This document shows positions 35,212 through 44,997 of a DNA stretch of 64,000 nucleotides, piece by piece; position 1 is the first letter of the stretch; the number at the start of each line of letters is the position of its first letter. The DNA is from Alphaproteobacteria bacterium (GTDB taxonomy: Bacteria; Pseudomonadota; Alphaproteobacteria; Micropepsales; Micropepsaceae). A model generated the notes under the pieces. It ran no database searches and had not been told where the DNA came from. It saw nothing but the letters and a program-made list of their open reading frames with translations. The position numbers and the translations under genes are program-made. Location of the stretch: assembly GCA_015654635.1 (NCBI GenBank), contig JAATGP010000008.1, positions 62,001-126,000 of the forward strand, given 5' to 3'.

Positions 35212-35245
35212 CCCTCGCGTGGAAACACGCGGGGGTTTTGTTTTT
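35212..35245 (+). terminator. Terminator after TonB receptor (GAAA tetraloop)
   Basis: CCCTCGCGTG (35212-35221) - GAAA - CACGCGGGGG (35226-35235), then TTTTGTTTTT. It is nearly identical to the kduD terminator, with a compensated C-G to G-C swap in the stem. Confidence 0.9.
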
Positions 35246-35484
35246 GCAGGCGCCGCACAATCCTTGGGCAGATGCCGCGTCACCCTGAAAGCACAGACGC
35301 GCACATTCGATAAATCCTGTCCTGCTTGCGAAATACTGTCGTAGAACCATTACAAACCTGCCCTAGTTCCTCCAGGCGCGCGGCGATGCCCGCGCCGGTG
35401 CAATCATGCGCCGCCACCACAAACAGGCCATTGAACGGGTTTTGGGGACTCGAACATTGTGCCTGTATCAGGTTAGGGGGTTCC

Positions 35485-37893
35485 GTGTCGGTTCGTGTTT
35501 CGCGCTCTGCGTTGCTTTTCGTTTTGTCGATGTCCACCAGTGTTGTGGCGCTGTCTTCCGGCGCCCTGGCTGAGGACACCAAGCCCGAAGCTTCGGCGGA
35601 AACCATTGAGACTGTGACCATCCAAGCCCGCAAACGCGCTGAGGATGCCCAGCAGGTTCCGATTCCCGTTTCGGTCATTTCATCGACGGAAATCGAGAAG
35701 CAGAATCTGGAGAACATCACCGATTTCCAGACCAAGCTGCCCGCCGTCTCGGTTTATCTGACCAATCCCAAGCAGCTCAACATCGGCATTCGCGGCATCG
35801 GCAATAACGGCTTCAACACCGACGGTATCGATGCCTCGGTGGGCGTGTTCGTCGATGGCGTCTACACCGGCCGCCCCGGCATGGTGAGCAATGATTTCAG
35901 CGATCTGGAAGACATCGAAGTCCTGCGCGGGCCGCAAGGCACGCTGTTCGGCAAGAACACCACTGCGGGCGCCATCCTGATCAACTCCAGGGCTCCGAGC
36001 TTTGATACCGCCGTCAGCGCGGAACTGGGGACCGGCGATTACGCCTATCGCGAAGCCAAGTTCAATGCCACCGGCGCGCTGCCTTTCTCGGATGATAAAG
36101 TCGCCGTACGCCTCTCCGCCTATTACAATGATAAAGAGGGCAATTACACCAATCTGTCCTCAACCACCGCACAGAACGCCCGCGAGGGCGATGGTGTCCG
36201 TCTGCAATTCCTGGCCAAGCCCTTTGAAGACGTAACCTCGCGTCTCATCATTGCCCATACCGATCAGAATTTTGCCACCATCACGCCGGTAACGCTGTCG
36301 ATCTACACCCCCACCGCCTTGCAGGCGCGCATGACGGCGGCGGGTTATACGCTGGCAACCGGCAGCGCGGACAATCCGGTGGTGAACATCAATGGGGCGC
36401 AGAACGCCACCACGCGCTCCAACATGTTCAGCCTGCAGAACGATGTCGATCTGCACGATCTGGGCACCATCACCGCGATCAGCGCCTATATGGGCTGGTC
36501 CTGCCACACCAACAACGACAACGATTATACCCAGCTCGATGCTCTGACCGATTACGGCTCCTGCAATTCCGAGCGGCAAATGTCCCAGGAACTGCGCTGG
36601 GCGTCTCCCACCGGCGGCGCCTTCGAATGGGTGTTCGGCGGCTTCTTCTCGCGCCAGCAGGTGGAAGTCGATTCGCGTGTGCGCTTCGGCAGCCAATACA
36701 ATATCTGGGCCGCCAATCCCTCGACCACAGCCTTTCCCAACGTCGGCACACAGACCTGGGCCAATGGCGCTTATGTGAGCAAGGTCACCGGCGCTGGCTT
36801 TAGCAGCCGTGCGGATTTTCATACCGGCACACAGGCCGTATTCGGCAATGCCACCTGGCATCCCGATAGCGCCAAACGCTGGTCGTTCAATGTCGGCTTG
36901 CGCCAGACCTGGGAAAACAAGACCTACAAATATCTCGGCCAACTCGCCTCCAACCCCGGCGGCCTGACGGCGGCGCAGATCAACGCGCTGTCACCCAGCG
37001 GCGCCAACGCCCAGCTTGGCAGCGCCAATGACGCGGTGATGGATAACTCGCTGTCGGGCCTGGTCGGCGTCAACTACCAGTTCGACGACAATGTGATGGC
37101 CTATGTCACCGCGGCCCGCGGCCACAAGTCCAAGGGCTTCAACCTTTTGGCCGAAAACGCCAGCAACCCCGATTCCGGTGTCGCCTCGGCCATCGCCCAT
37201 GGTGCCACGCAGGATATTGCGGGCGAGCGCGCCAACAATTTCGAAGCCGGTATCAAGAGCGAGTGGTTCCAGCGCCGTCTGCTCCTCAATGTCACGGTGT
37301 TCGATACCCAGGTGCACAACTACCAAGCCAATGAGGCCATCGGCGTCGGCAATACCGCCACCAAATTCCTCGCCAATGTGGGCGCGATGCGCTCGGAAGG
37401 CGTCGAAGTGGAGGGTCAGGCTTGGCTCACCGAGAATCTGCATTTGAAGGGCGTGGTTGGCTATGACGAGGCCAAATACACCTCCTTCCACAATTCGGTC
37501 TGCCCGGCCGAGACCACGGCGCTGACCTGCGATCTTTCCGGCCGCCAAGTGGCTTGGGCGCCGAAATGGACCGCCGATCTCTCGGTCGATTACAGTCATC
37601 CCATCACCGACGATATTGCGGGCTATGGCATCGTCGATTGGAATTACCGCACGGCGCAGAACACCACCATCACGCTGGATCCCCTGGCCAATATCGCCAG
37701 CTACGCGCTGGTCAATCTGCGCGTCGGCGCCACGCTCAAGCCGCACAATCTCGATCTGCAGTTCTGGGTCGAGAACTTGTTCGACAAGAGCTACTACATC
37801 AATCTTCTGGGCCTGACCAAATCCACCGGCATTGTGCAGGGTTATCCTGGCAATCCGCGCACTTTGGGCGTTTCGCTTAAGGCTTCTCTTTAA
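35485..37893 (+). CDS. TonB-dependent outer-membrane receptor
   Basis: A complete 802-residue receptor from GTG 35485 (AGGGGG 4 nt upstream); the frame is open to 35326 but that part is Cys/Arg-rich and unlike a signal peptide. The signal peptide is SALLFVLSMSTSVVALSSGALA. The plug contains IEVLRGPQGTLFGKNTTAGAILINSRAPS; the barrel ends in NPRTLGVSLKASL. It resembles the receptor at 21127 more than that at 32797. Its substrate is unknown. A strong terminator follows. Confidence 0.92.
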   Translation: MSVRVSRSALLFVLSMSTSVVALSSGALAEDTKPEASAETIETVTIQARKRAEDAQQVPIPVSVISSTEIEKQNLENITDFQTKLPAVSVYLTNPKQLNIGIRGIGNNGFNTDGIDASVGVFVDGVYTGRPGMVSNDFSDLEDIEVLRGPQGTLFGKNTTAGAILINSRAPSFDTAVSAELGTGDYAYREAKFNATGALPFSDDKVAVRLSAYYNDKEGNYTNLSSTTAQNAREGDGVRLQFLAKPFEDVTSRLIIAHTDQNFATITPVTLSIYTPTALQARMTAAGYTLATGSADNPVVNINGAQNATTRSNMFSLQNDVDLHDLGTITAISAYMGWSCHTNNDNDYTQLDALTDYGSCNSERQMSQELRWASPTGGAFEWVFGGFFSRQQVEVDSRVRFGSQYNIWAANPSTTAFPNVGTQTWANGAYVSKVTGAGFSSRADFHTGTQAVFGNATWHPDSAKRWSFNVGLRQTWENKTYKYLGQLASNPGGLTAAQINALSPSGANAQLGSANDAVMDNSLSGLVGVNYQFDDNVMAYVTAARGHKSKGFNLLAENASNPDSGVASAIAHGATQDIAGERANNFEAGIKSEWFQRRLLLNVTVFDTQVHNYQANEAIGVGNTATKFLANVGAMRSEGVEVEGQAWLTENLHLKGVVGYDEAKYTSFHNSVCPAETTALTCDLSGRQVAWAPKWTADLSVDYSHPITDDIAGYGIVDWNYRTAQNTTITLDPLANIASYALVNLRVGATLKPHNLDLQFWVENLFDKSYYINLLGLTKSTGIVQGYPGNPRTLGVSLKASL

Positions 37894-37919
37894 GAAATTG
37901 TGGTTTTCCGCGTTCGCAA

Positions 37920-37953
37920 CCCCCGTCAGGCAACTGGCGGGGGTTTTGTTTTG
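37920..37953 (+). terminator. Terminator after TonB receptor
   Basis: CCCCCGTCAG (37920-37929) - GCAA - CTGGCGGGGG (37934-37943), then TTTTGTTTTG. The stem has ten base pairs with one wobble and a GNRA loop; third of the series. Confidence 0.9.
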
Positions 37954-38067
37954 TCTCGCCTGCGCGCCCAATCCGCGCGTGGAAATGGCTTTCCTGCTAT
38001 GCCATACAGCGCATGGGAGGCGCGGGCCGATCTGCCGGCGCCGGCATAGAGACAAAGGCTAGCGAAC

Positions 38068-38247
38068 GTGACGAGAGAAGAAGACGTGCTGGAGGCACTG
38101 GACAAACCCCGCGCCCTCTATTCGATCCAGATGCTGGTCGATCCCAGCAACAAGAGCACCGACGCGCTGCAGGAATTGCTGATGCGCATGCGCAGCGAAG
38201 GCAAAGTCAAGTTCGACATCAACAACGGCCGCTGGCGCAAAGCCTGA
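38068..38247 (+). CDS. Small winged-helix-like protein (59 aa)
   Basis: A GTG-started ORF of 59 residues: MTREEDVLEALDKPRALYSI, then an amphipathic helix (TDALQELLMRMRSEGKVKF) and a wing-like end DINNGRWRKA. The layout helix-helix-helix-wing and the final G-x-W-R-K are typical of minimal winged-helix domains. AAAGG lies 9 nt upstream. Codon use matches the neighbours. It stands alone after a terminator; the role could be DNA binding. It is easily missed because of its size. Confidence 0.6.
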   Translation: MTREEDVLEALDKPRALYSIQMLVDPSNKSTDALQELLMRMRSEGKVKFDINNGRWRKA

Positions 38248-38915
38248 GGCACGCCGGTCCACTGTCAAAATGGACTTCGGACGGCCGGTGAGCGCCTCAG
38301 CATTGTAAATTGGCGGCTGTAGCCCTCTCGTCATGCTGAGGCGTGGAGCCTCGCAGCACGCATCCGCTCGAAGTGTGCAGGCCTGTTCAATTTCTCTCCG
38401 CTTCCTCTCCACTTCCTTTCCGCTCCTCGATCTTTGCGAACGTCTCGCCGCTTTCTGGAAAGGCGGTGCCGCGCTCCCCATCTTCTTGCCGTGGCCTATT
38501 CGGCAGAGGAGCATGGAGAGACTCGCGTATTCTCAGATTCCGGCTTTGTTGCTGGAAGCTTCGGCGCGCCGTCCGAAGCGGCGGCGTCGGCGCTCGCGCG
38601 CGCCCTTGCTGGTGCCCAAGGGCTGCCTCCTCTCCCCCCTCTCTCCACCCTATAACAATTATCTTGCGCCAAAGCCCGAACCCGGCTCCGCCAAAGCCGG
38701 TACCCCGGGCCGATCCGGCAAAGTGGGCGCGCCTTTTGGCAACCGCAACGCCGCAAAACCTCCACCCAGTCCCGAACGCCGCGCCATCGAGGCTCGGGTC
38801 GCCGATCTCATCGCCCGCTGTCACGACGCCATCGCTCGGGCCGAGCTCGTCATCGCGGCTATGGTAGACCCAACGACTCTCTGGGCGCCAAGCCCGCCTT
38901 GCGGTAAAAACGGGC
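38248..38915. other. Gene-poor region with inverted repeat and a possible gene remnant
   Basis: A 668-bp stretch. A perfect 10-bp inverted repeat, CGCCTCAGCA (38293-38302) and TGCTGAGGCG (38334-38343), spans 31 bp. From about 38670 to 38870 the plus frame reads GRSGKVGAPFGNRNAAKPPP and then an Ala/Arg helix (RRAIEARVADLIARCHDAIA); the GAP-x-GNRNA pattern is known from small phage- or transposon-associated ORFs. No start with a ribosome site fits, so I regard it as a remnant. The rest shows nothing I can name. Confidence 0.4.
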
Positions 38916-39587
38916 ATGGAAAGGCCTCTCATCAAAATCGAAGCGCTCGATGCGGAGACGGCGTGCCGCCTCAACGAGGACGGTTATCTGTTCTTGCGCG
39001 GGCTCATCCCCGCGGATTGGATTGGTCCGCTGCGCGCCGCCTTCGAAGCGGGCGCCACCGATGCGTGGCCGGTACCGCGCGGGCCCGATTGGCGCCACGC
39101 CTTGCTCGACCTCGATCCTTTCGTGCAGCGTGTCTGCCATTTGCCGGTTCTGCTCAGTGCCGCCCATGCGCTGCTGGGACAGCCCTTTTTTCTGGCACAG
39201 GTCGAAGGGCGCGAGCCGCGCCCCGGCGGCGGGGCGCAACGCCTTCATCGCGATGGCCCGGCCTCGGGCGCGGTGGAGGCGGTCAGCGTGCTCGCTTTTC
39301 TCGATCCCTTTGGGCCGGAGAATGGCGCCACCCAATTCGTTCCCGGCACCCATCGCGATACCGAGATGATGCCGCTCTCAGCCGAGACCCAGATTGCCGT
39401 GGGCGAAGCGGGCGACGTATTGCTCTTCGGTTCGGCCTTGCTGCATGGCGCGACCTGCAATCACAGCGGGGCGCCGCGGCGCTCGCTGCTGTTCAATTAT
39501 GCCGCCGCGCCGTTGTGGGAAAGTTTCGACAAATCCCGCGCCATGCGGGCGGTGCGCATGGACACCGCCCAACTGTTCGAGGCTTAA
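38916..39587 (+). CDS. Phytanoyl-CoA dioxygenase (PhyH) family protein
   Basis: A 223-residue Fe(II)/2-oxoglutarate oxygenase. Iron ligands are likely the His and Asp of [10 protein letters not shown] and the His of [11 protein letters not shown]; the 2-oxoglutarate Arg is in [10 protein letters not shown]. The PGTHRD segment after GATQFV is typical for the family. It is a single gene, converging with the carboxylesterase. Substrates in this family are too varied to predict one. Confidence 0.85.
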   Translation: MERPLIKIEALDAETACRLNEDGYLFLRGLIPADWIGPLRAAFEAGATDAWPVPRGPDWRHALLDLDPFVQRVCHLPVLLSAAHALLGQPFFLAQVEGREPRPGGGAQRLHRDGPASGAVEAVSVLAFLDPFGPENGATQFVPGTHRDTEMMPLSAETQIAVGEAGDVLLFGSALLHGATCNHSGAPRRSLLFNYAAAPLWESFDKSRAMRAVRMDTAQLFEA

Positions 39588-39598
39588 GCTTAAGCGTC

Positions 39599-41164
39599 TT
39601 AAGTCCCTTGTTGAACAAAGGGAACCTTTTCAAACAGCTTGCGCTCGCGGCCACGCGGATCGTCGTCCTGATGCGGCGGCAAGTCGAAGATCATCGTCTC
39701 GCGCTTGGCCATGGAGTAGGGCGTCCACTGCGGCAGCAGCGTGTTGTTGGGATTACCGGTCTTGGCAAAGGCGATGAAAGTTTCGCTGACCACCGCCGCC
39801 ATCTGGCGGGCGCGCTCGTCATTGCCGGTAATGGCGCCGTCCTTGTCGGTGTTGTCGAAGGCCAGCGGAATATCGGTCATATGCTGGGCTTTGCGATGCT
39901 CGTCGGGGCAGGCCCAATCGACCTGATAGGCATAGGCTGGTGTGCCCGCCTTGGCGCGCTCTTCATCCTCGATGACGGCGGCCCGCCAGGAGCGTCCCGC
40001 CGTGGTGGCGCGGAAGAAAAGCTCGGTTGGCGAAATGCCGGGGAACCAGTTTTTGTATTGCTCGATAACGAGTGTGGGCGAGATGTCGACGCGCAGGTTT
40101 TTGTTCAAGCGCTCCGGCAATGCGTCCCAGCTGAGGTTGTAGACGCCGGGATCGGTGATGAAGGCCCGGGTTTCATCATGGGTGTTGCCGATCATCATCG
40201 GGATATCCGCCGACTGCGCCGGGGCATCGGGATAGAAGGGATGGCGCTGCAGGCTGCGCATATCCAGCACCGGCCCGAAATAGACCCCGCCCGCACCGAT
40301 AATGGGGTCGCGGGTGGACAGCGCCGCCACCAGCGTGTCGGTGGCAACGGTATTGAGGTCGTCGAGGTTGCTCCGCGAGATTCCCAGCGCCTTCAGGAAC
40401 GCCTCGGCGCGTTCGGTGGCATGCAGCGGGCCCGAAGCCGTCACCTGCTGCCCGCTCATAGAGGCGGCGCGGTGGAACAGTCCCTTGGCCGCCGGCATCG
40501 CCATCATGGTGGCGATCTTTGCCCCGCCGCCTGACTGTCCGAACACCATCACCCGGTTCGGATCACCGCCGAACTCGCCGATATTCTCCTGCACCCATTT
40601 CAAGGCGAGCAGAATATCAAGCTGCCCCGCATTGCCGGAATCGGCAAAGCGCTCATCCATCATACCGAGATAGAGATAGCCGAAGGCGTTGAGGCGGTGA
40701 TTGATCGTCACCACAACAACATCGCCGCGCTTACAGAGGTTGACGCCGTCATAGATATTGGCCGAGCCTGAACCGCTCGAATAGGCGCCGCCGTGGATGT
40801 AGAACATCACCGGCCGTTTGGCGCCGTCGCGCAAAGCCGGGGTCCAGACATTGAGATAGAGGCAGTCTTCGCTCTGATTGGCCTCGCCGCGGCCCTGCGG
40901 GCTGGCAGGGCCGTAGCCAAGGGTCTTCCTCACGCTGTGCCACGGCCGTGGCGTCACTGGCGGCTGAAACCTTCGCCCTCGCGTATCCGCGCCATAAGGA
41001 ATGCCCTTAAACGTCAGAATCCCCTTATCCCTGATGCCCTGAACCAGACCGCTGGTGGTCTTGGCGACGGGGCTGCCCCCTTTGGCAAGCGCCGGCCCGC
41101 GTGACAGCGCACCCAGCGCAAGCGAGCCCCATAGCACGGCCCTCCTATTTGATACCGGTGTCAT
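39599..41164 (-). CDS. Carboxylesterase type B
   Basis: A 521-residue exported esterase. The oxyanion loop is HGGAYSSGSG, the nucleophile Ser is in FGQSGGGAKIA, and the catalytic His is in QHMTDIPLAFDN. The N-terminus SNRRAVLWGSLALGALSRGP looks like a Tat or Sec signal. A second possible start is GTG 41137, with AGGAGG just upstream; the operator at 41150-41163 overlaps the ATG start used here, which may favour the shorter form. It may remove ester groups from plant polysaccharide, consistent with the uronate genes nearby (inference). Confidence 0.88.
   Translation of the reverse strand: MTPVSNRRAVLWGSLALGALSRGPALAKGGSPVAKTTSGLVQGIRDKGILTFKGIPYGADTRGRRFQPPVTPRPWHSVRKTLGYGPASPQGRGEANQSEDCLYLNVWTPALRDGAKRPVMFYIHGGAYSSGSGSANIYDGVNLCKRGDVVVVTINHRLNAFGYLYLGMMDERFADSGNAGQLDILLALKWVQENIGEFGGDPNRVMVFGQSGGGAKIATMMAMPAAKGLFHRAASMSGQQVTASGPLHATERAEAFLKALGISRSNLDDLNTVATDTLVAALSTRDPIIGAGGVYFGPVLDMRSLQRHPFYPDAPAQSADIPMMIGNTHDETRAFITDPGVYNLSWDALPERLNKNLRVDISPTLVIEQYKNWFPGISPTELFFRATTAGRSWRAAVIEDEERAKAGTPAYAYQVDWACPDEHRKAQHMTDIPLAFDNTDKDGAITGNDERARQMAAVVSETFIAFAKTGNPNNTLLPQWTPYSMAKRETMIFDLPPHQDDDPRGRERKLFEKVPFVQQGT
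41150..41163. promoter_or_regulatory. LacI-type operator at the carboxylesterase start
   Basis: TGATACCGGTGTCA, 13 of 14 positions of the palindrome TGACACCGGTGTCA. It overlaps the first codons of the esterase if ATG 41164 is used. Confidence 0.55.
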
Positions 41165-41617
41165 TATTTGATTCCGTTAAACCCTGAACAGCTTAACGCA
41201 TCGGTCAGACCTGTCGGGCGCAGAATAGCATCTGCCTTTTATCACGATTTTGTGCGCCGAATTTTTGCTCCACGGGAGAGAATCTCCCGCCCCGCGGCGA
41301 TGACGCACATCAACCCCCAATGTTGGGGGCCTGGCCGCCTTTTATTGAACACATTCAGGCTCTTGTGAGTTGGTAGCGTTCCCACTAAGTCATTGACTGT
41401 GTTGCACTTCTGCATCGCGCGGCTTGTTTCCGCCACCTTTTCGCCATGTCAGACCTTGTTGCCCGGCTGCTTCGAGGATAGGAATTGCGCTACCGGTGTC
41501 AGAAAAATTTGACACCGGTGTCTGCGCCTTCTCGGCGATGCCGCTAAGACGCCGACAAAAACAAAAAGAACCGTCGTGACGACAGCGTGAGGAACAGCAG
41601 TGAGGGAGGGAATAGCA
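41165..41617. other. Divergent regulatory region, carboxylesterase / TonB receptor
   Basis: A 450-bp gap with two copies of the LacI-type operator (41488-41501, 41510-41523) about 100 bp before the receptor and a third at the esterase start. The middle part (41200-41450) is without a recognisable ORF or RNA. Confidence 0.55.
41488..41523. promoter_or_regulatory. Double LacI-type operator upstream of TonB receptor
   Basis: CGCTACCGGTGTCA (11/14) and TGACACCGGTGTCT (13/14) have centres 22 bp apart, i.e. two helical turns, on one face of the DNA. They lie 95-130 bp before the receptor start. Confidence 0.65.
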
Positions 41618-44600
41618 TTGAAGAGGAATTCGAATTTGGCCGCCAGCTTTAAGCTGGGCGCATCAGCAGTGGCCGTGCTGGCCGTCATCGGTGCCAGCAG
41701 CGCGGCACTCGCACAGAGCGAAGAACTGGAAACGGTCGTGGTCACGGGCTTCCGGGCCAGTCTCGAAAAAGCGCTGGATATCAAGCGCAATTCACTCGAT
41801 TCGTCGGACTCGATTCTGGCCGAAGATATCGCGAAATTCCCGGACATGAACGTCTCGGAATCGCTGCAGCGCATTCCGGGCGTAGCCCTCAACCGCGAAT
41901 CCGGCGAAGGCCGTGAAATCACAGTGCGCGGTCTTGGCGCCCAGTTTACGCGCGTATTGATCAATGGCGTCGAAGCGGTTGCCACGGTCGGTTCACAGGA
42001 CGTTTCGACCTCCAATCCGGGCAGTGGTGTCGGCGGTACCAATCGCGGCCGCGGCTTTGATTTTAGCGTCTTTGCCTCCGATCTCTTTAGCGCATTGACG
42101 GTGCACAAGTCGAATTCCGCCTCGCTGGAAGAAGGCTCACTCGGCGCCACGGTGCAGTTGCAGACCGCCCGCCCATTCGATCATCCGGGCTTTATCTTCA
42201 CGACCTCGGCCCAGATGGGCTATCAGACCTTGGCTGGCAGCTTTAATCCTCGCATTGCGGCCTTGGTATCCAATACCTTCCTGGGCGGGCGTGTTGGCGT
42301 TTTGTTTTCTGGGGCTTACGGCACGACTGCTACACTGGAAGAAGGCACGAGTTCTGTTCGCTGGATGTCTCAGTTGAGCAACAGCGTCTATGACCCGTCC
42401 GTCGGTATTACCGCATCGACCAACCAGTTCGGCTCCGTGAACGGTACGGCCTGTCCGGCGACAGTCACCTTGGCGAACCCGGGCCCGGCCGCATGCGTGG
42501 CTGCAGACTCAGCGTTTCGTCCGCGCTTTCCGCGTTACGACATCATCTCCACCCATTCCAAGCGCCTCGGTTTGACGGGTTCGCTGCAGTGGCAGCCCGA
42601 TGATAAGACCCTGTTCACGGTCGATGGTCTTTTTGCCGATTTCGGCCAGGTGCGGAACGAGAGCTATCTCGAAGCCAACTCCTTCAGCACGGGTGGCTTC
42701 GGCACGACGCCGGCGAGCACGGCGGGCTTGCCAGCTGACACTCCGGTTTCGATTGGCGGCACCAACTATTATCCGGCATCGTTGGGTGTTCGTTCCATCA
42801 ATTTGCTGGGCTACACGCTTGCTCCGGGGACAGGCAAGACCGCCGACATCAATGGTAATCTGCTTAGCACCCCAACGATGATCGCGGCATCGGCGACCGA
42901 TGTTGGTCTGCGCACCGAGCATCGGCTCGACCACCTTGATACGCGCTTCATGCAAATCACGATCGACGGTTCGCACGAGTTCAGCGATACCTTCAAGACG
43001 CACATGTTGTTAGGCTGGTCGGAATCGCACCACCGCAATCCTATCCAAACCACTGTGGCGATGGACGAGGGCTGCAATCTGACGACCGCCACTGTCACGG
43101 CAGCCAACGCTTCGACTTGCGGTAGCGGCACGACGTCCGATCCGTATTCCTATGATTACTCTCAGGGGAACATGCCGGCGCTGCATATCGGTGCTGCGCA
43201 ACCAAATGCAACTTGGTTTCTGTCGAACGTGCGCGAACGCCAGGAATATGCCTTCAACTCCTATCGTTCACTGGCGACGGACTTCGAGTGGAAAGCACTC
43301 CCTGAACTCACCGTCACGGGCGGTTTCGATCATCGTAACTTCGGCTATGGCACACTTGAACTGCGTCGTTCCACTGGCGGCACGTCCGAGCTGGCCAATA
43401 TCCCGGCGAGTATCCGAGCCATTCCCCTCAACAGCTACACCAAGACGGTGTCGCTCCAGGGGATTGACGTGCCCGCCGGCTCTACGACGAGTTGGCAGGT
43501 GGTGGATATGGACAAAGCCGCATCGGCCATCCACCTTTGGGATCCGACCGTATTCCCGATGAACTACGCGCCGGGTTATGGCGCTACAGGTTCCGTGCGC
43601 GAAGACGACTTCGCAGGTTGGCTGCAGGCGGCATGGGACACCGAAATTGCTGGCATGGGTTTCCGCGGCGACGTTGGGGCTCGTTATGTTGAGACCGCCA
43701 TGCATTCCGTTGGTAACACCCTGGTGGCTGGCGTAATAACCCCGGTCACTGGCAAAAATGTTTATCACGATTGGTTGCCGGCGGCGAATATCGTGCTGTC
43801 GCCATTGGAAGACTTGCTGGTCCGCTTCGACGCCAGTTATGCGCTGACACGGCCAAACCTCGGCGGCATGTTGCCCACAGGCTCCGTCTCGGTGAGCGGT
43901 AGCAATGCTACGGCAAGTGTCGGCAACCCGAAGATTCCGCCGATGCGTTCCAAGAACCTCGATCTGGCCTTCGAGTGGTATTACGGCAAGGGCTCGATGT
44001 TATCGGTCGCCGGCTTCTGGAAGCATCTGGACAACTTCATCCAGACTATTCAGCAGGGCGGCATTTGGTCGACCAATCCGTGGGGCTGGGATGCGACGGC
44101 GTTTGTCGCAGCTTGCGGCGGTACGGGCACCGACTGGAACACGATCGCGAACAGCTACTGCAGAAGTGCGGGCGGCGCGAACATGACCTGGACCTACAGC
44201 TACTCCAAGTCGGTCAAGGGGGCGCCACTCTATGGCACGGAAATCAACTGGCAACAGCAGCTCTACTTCTTGCCGGGACCGTTCGACAAATTTGGCCTGC
44301 TCGCCAACTACACCTATGTCCAGGCGCAGCAGAATTACTACTCGGCGCCAACGGCCAAGTATCCGAACGGCCAGTTGCAGATGGTGGCAGACCTCAACAA
44401 CATGTCGCGCACCAGCTATAACGGGACCCTCTACTATGATGACGAGGTCTTCCAGGCGCGTGTCAGCGGCGCGTTCCGCAGTCACTACTTGATAGATCCG
44501 GGTATTGCGACGAACTACAACAACTACGGCATCTTCGTAAAATCGAGCTTCAACGTCGATGCATCGACCTCGTACAAGGTCAACGAAAAGCTGATGTTCA

Positions 44601-44725
44601 CCTTCGACGCGATGAACCTGACCAATCAGGCCAGCAACATCTACGCCGACCAATATGCGCAGCGCTCCTATCAGTTCCACAAGACCGGCCAAGTGTTCTA
44701 TATCGGTGCCAAGTACAACTACTAA
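41618..44725 (+). CDS. Large TonB-dependent receptor (Xanthomonas/Caulobacter class)
   Basis: A 1035-residue receptor of the TonB-Xanth-Caul type, typical of carbohydrate scavenging. TTG 41618 has GGAGGG 7 nt upstream; GTG 41600 is an alternative. The signal peptide ends at SSAALAQ, followed by LETVVVTGFRASLEKALDIK. Further class marks are SILAEDIAKFPDMNVSESLQ, RIPGVALNRESGEGREITVR and the SLEEGSLGATVQL plug segment. The barrel ends in QVFYIGAKYNY. The double operator upstream and a terminator downstream make it a single transcription unit. Confidence 0.95.
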   Translation: MKRNSNLAASFKLGASAVAVLAVIGASSAALAQSEELETVVVTGFRASLEKALDIKRNSLDSSDSILAEDIAKFPDMNVSESLQRIPGVALNRESGEGREITVRGLGAQFTRVLINGVEAVATVGSQDVSTSNPGSGVGGTNRGRGFDFSVFASDLFSALTVHKSNSASLEEGSLGATVQLQTARPFDHPGFIFTTSAQMGYQTLAGSFNPRIAALVSNTFLGGRVGVLFSGAYGTTATLEEGTSSVRWMSQLSNSVYDPSVGITASTNQFGSVNGTACPATVTLANPGPAACVAADSAFRPRFPRYDIISTHSKRLGLTGSLQWQPDDKTLFTVDGLFADFGQVRNESYLEANSFSTGGFGTTPASTAGLPADTPVSIGGTNYYPASLGVRSINLLGYTLAPGTGKTADINGNLLSTPTMIAASATDVGLRTEHRLDHLDTRFMQITIDGSHEFSDTFKTHMLLGWSESHHRNPIQTTVAMDEGCNLTTATVTAANASTCGSGTTSDPYSYDYSQGNMPALHIGAAQPNATWFLSNVRERQEYAFNSYRSLATDFEWKALPELTVTGGFDHRNFGYGTLELRRSTGGTSELANIPASIRAIPLNSYTKTVSLQGIDVPAGSTTSWQVVDMDKAASAIHLWDPTVFPMNYAPGYGATGSVREDDFAGWLQAAWDTEIAGMGFRGDVGARYVETAMHSVGNTLVAGVITPVTGKNVYHDWLPAANIVLSPLEDLLVRFDASYALTRPNLGGMLPTGSVSVSGSNATASVGNPKIPPMRSKNLDLAFEWYYGKGSMLSVAGFWKHLDNFIQTIQQGGIWSTNPWGWDATAFVAACGGTGTDWNTIANSYCRSAGGANMTWTYSYSKSVKGAPLYGTEINWQQQLYFLPGPFDKFGLLANYTYVQAQQNYYSAPTAKYPNGQLQMVADLNNMSRTSYNGTLYYDDEVFQARVSGAFRSHYLIDPGIATNYNNYGIFVKSSFNVDASTSYKVNEKLMFTFDAMNLTNQASNIYADQYAQRSYQFHKTGQVFYIGAKYNY

Positions 44726-44752
44726 TCCTCTCTCCTTCTCGACCAGGACTGG

Positions 44753-44781
44753 CGCCGGGGATCTTCTCCCCGGCGTTTTTT
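44753..44781 (+). terminator. Terminator after the large TonB receptor
   Basis: CGCCGGGGA (44753-44761) - TCTTC - TCCCCGGCG (44767-44775), then TTTTTTG. A perfect nine-pair stem. Confidence 0.9.
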
Positions 44782-44905
44782 GTCTGACACGCCGGCGTGG
44801 GACGGAAGGAGAAGCTTAATGCCAATCAGCTGCCAGCTTGGTGTTCGGCGGTGGCGCTTTCGTGATCGCGCTTAGGGTCGCAGCGGCACCGTGTTTTGTT
44901 GATCA

Positions 44906-44919
44906 TGACACCGGTTTCC
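44906..44919. promoter_or_regulatory. LacI-type operator upstream of the MhpD-family gene
   Basis: TGACACCGGTTTCC, 12 of 14 positions of the proposed operator, about 80 bp before the hydratase start. Confidence 0.5.
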
Positions 44920-44997
44920 TATACATCTGCGCGACCCCAGTACGGGCGCAGTTTAAAGAATGAACAAACAGTCCAAACGAGATTAGCGGAGCAGGTT

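Noticed and set aside
38333..40534. 733-residue open frame on the plus strand
   Set aside because: It runs through the PhyH gene in another frame and antisense to the carboxylesterase; Arg/Ala-rich composition is typical of a shadow frame. Only the short 38670-38870 part looked protein-like.
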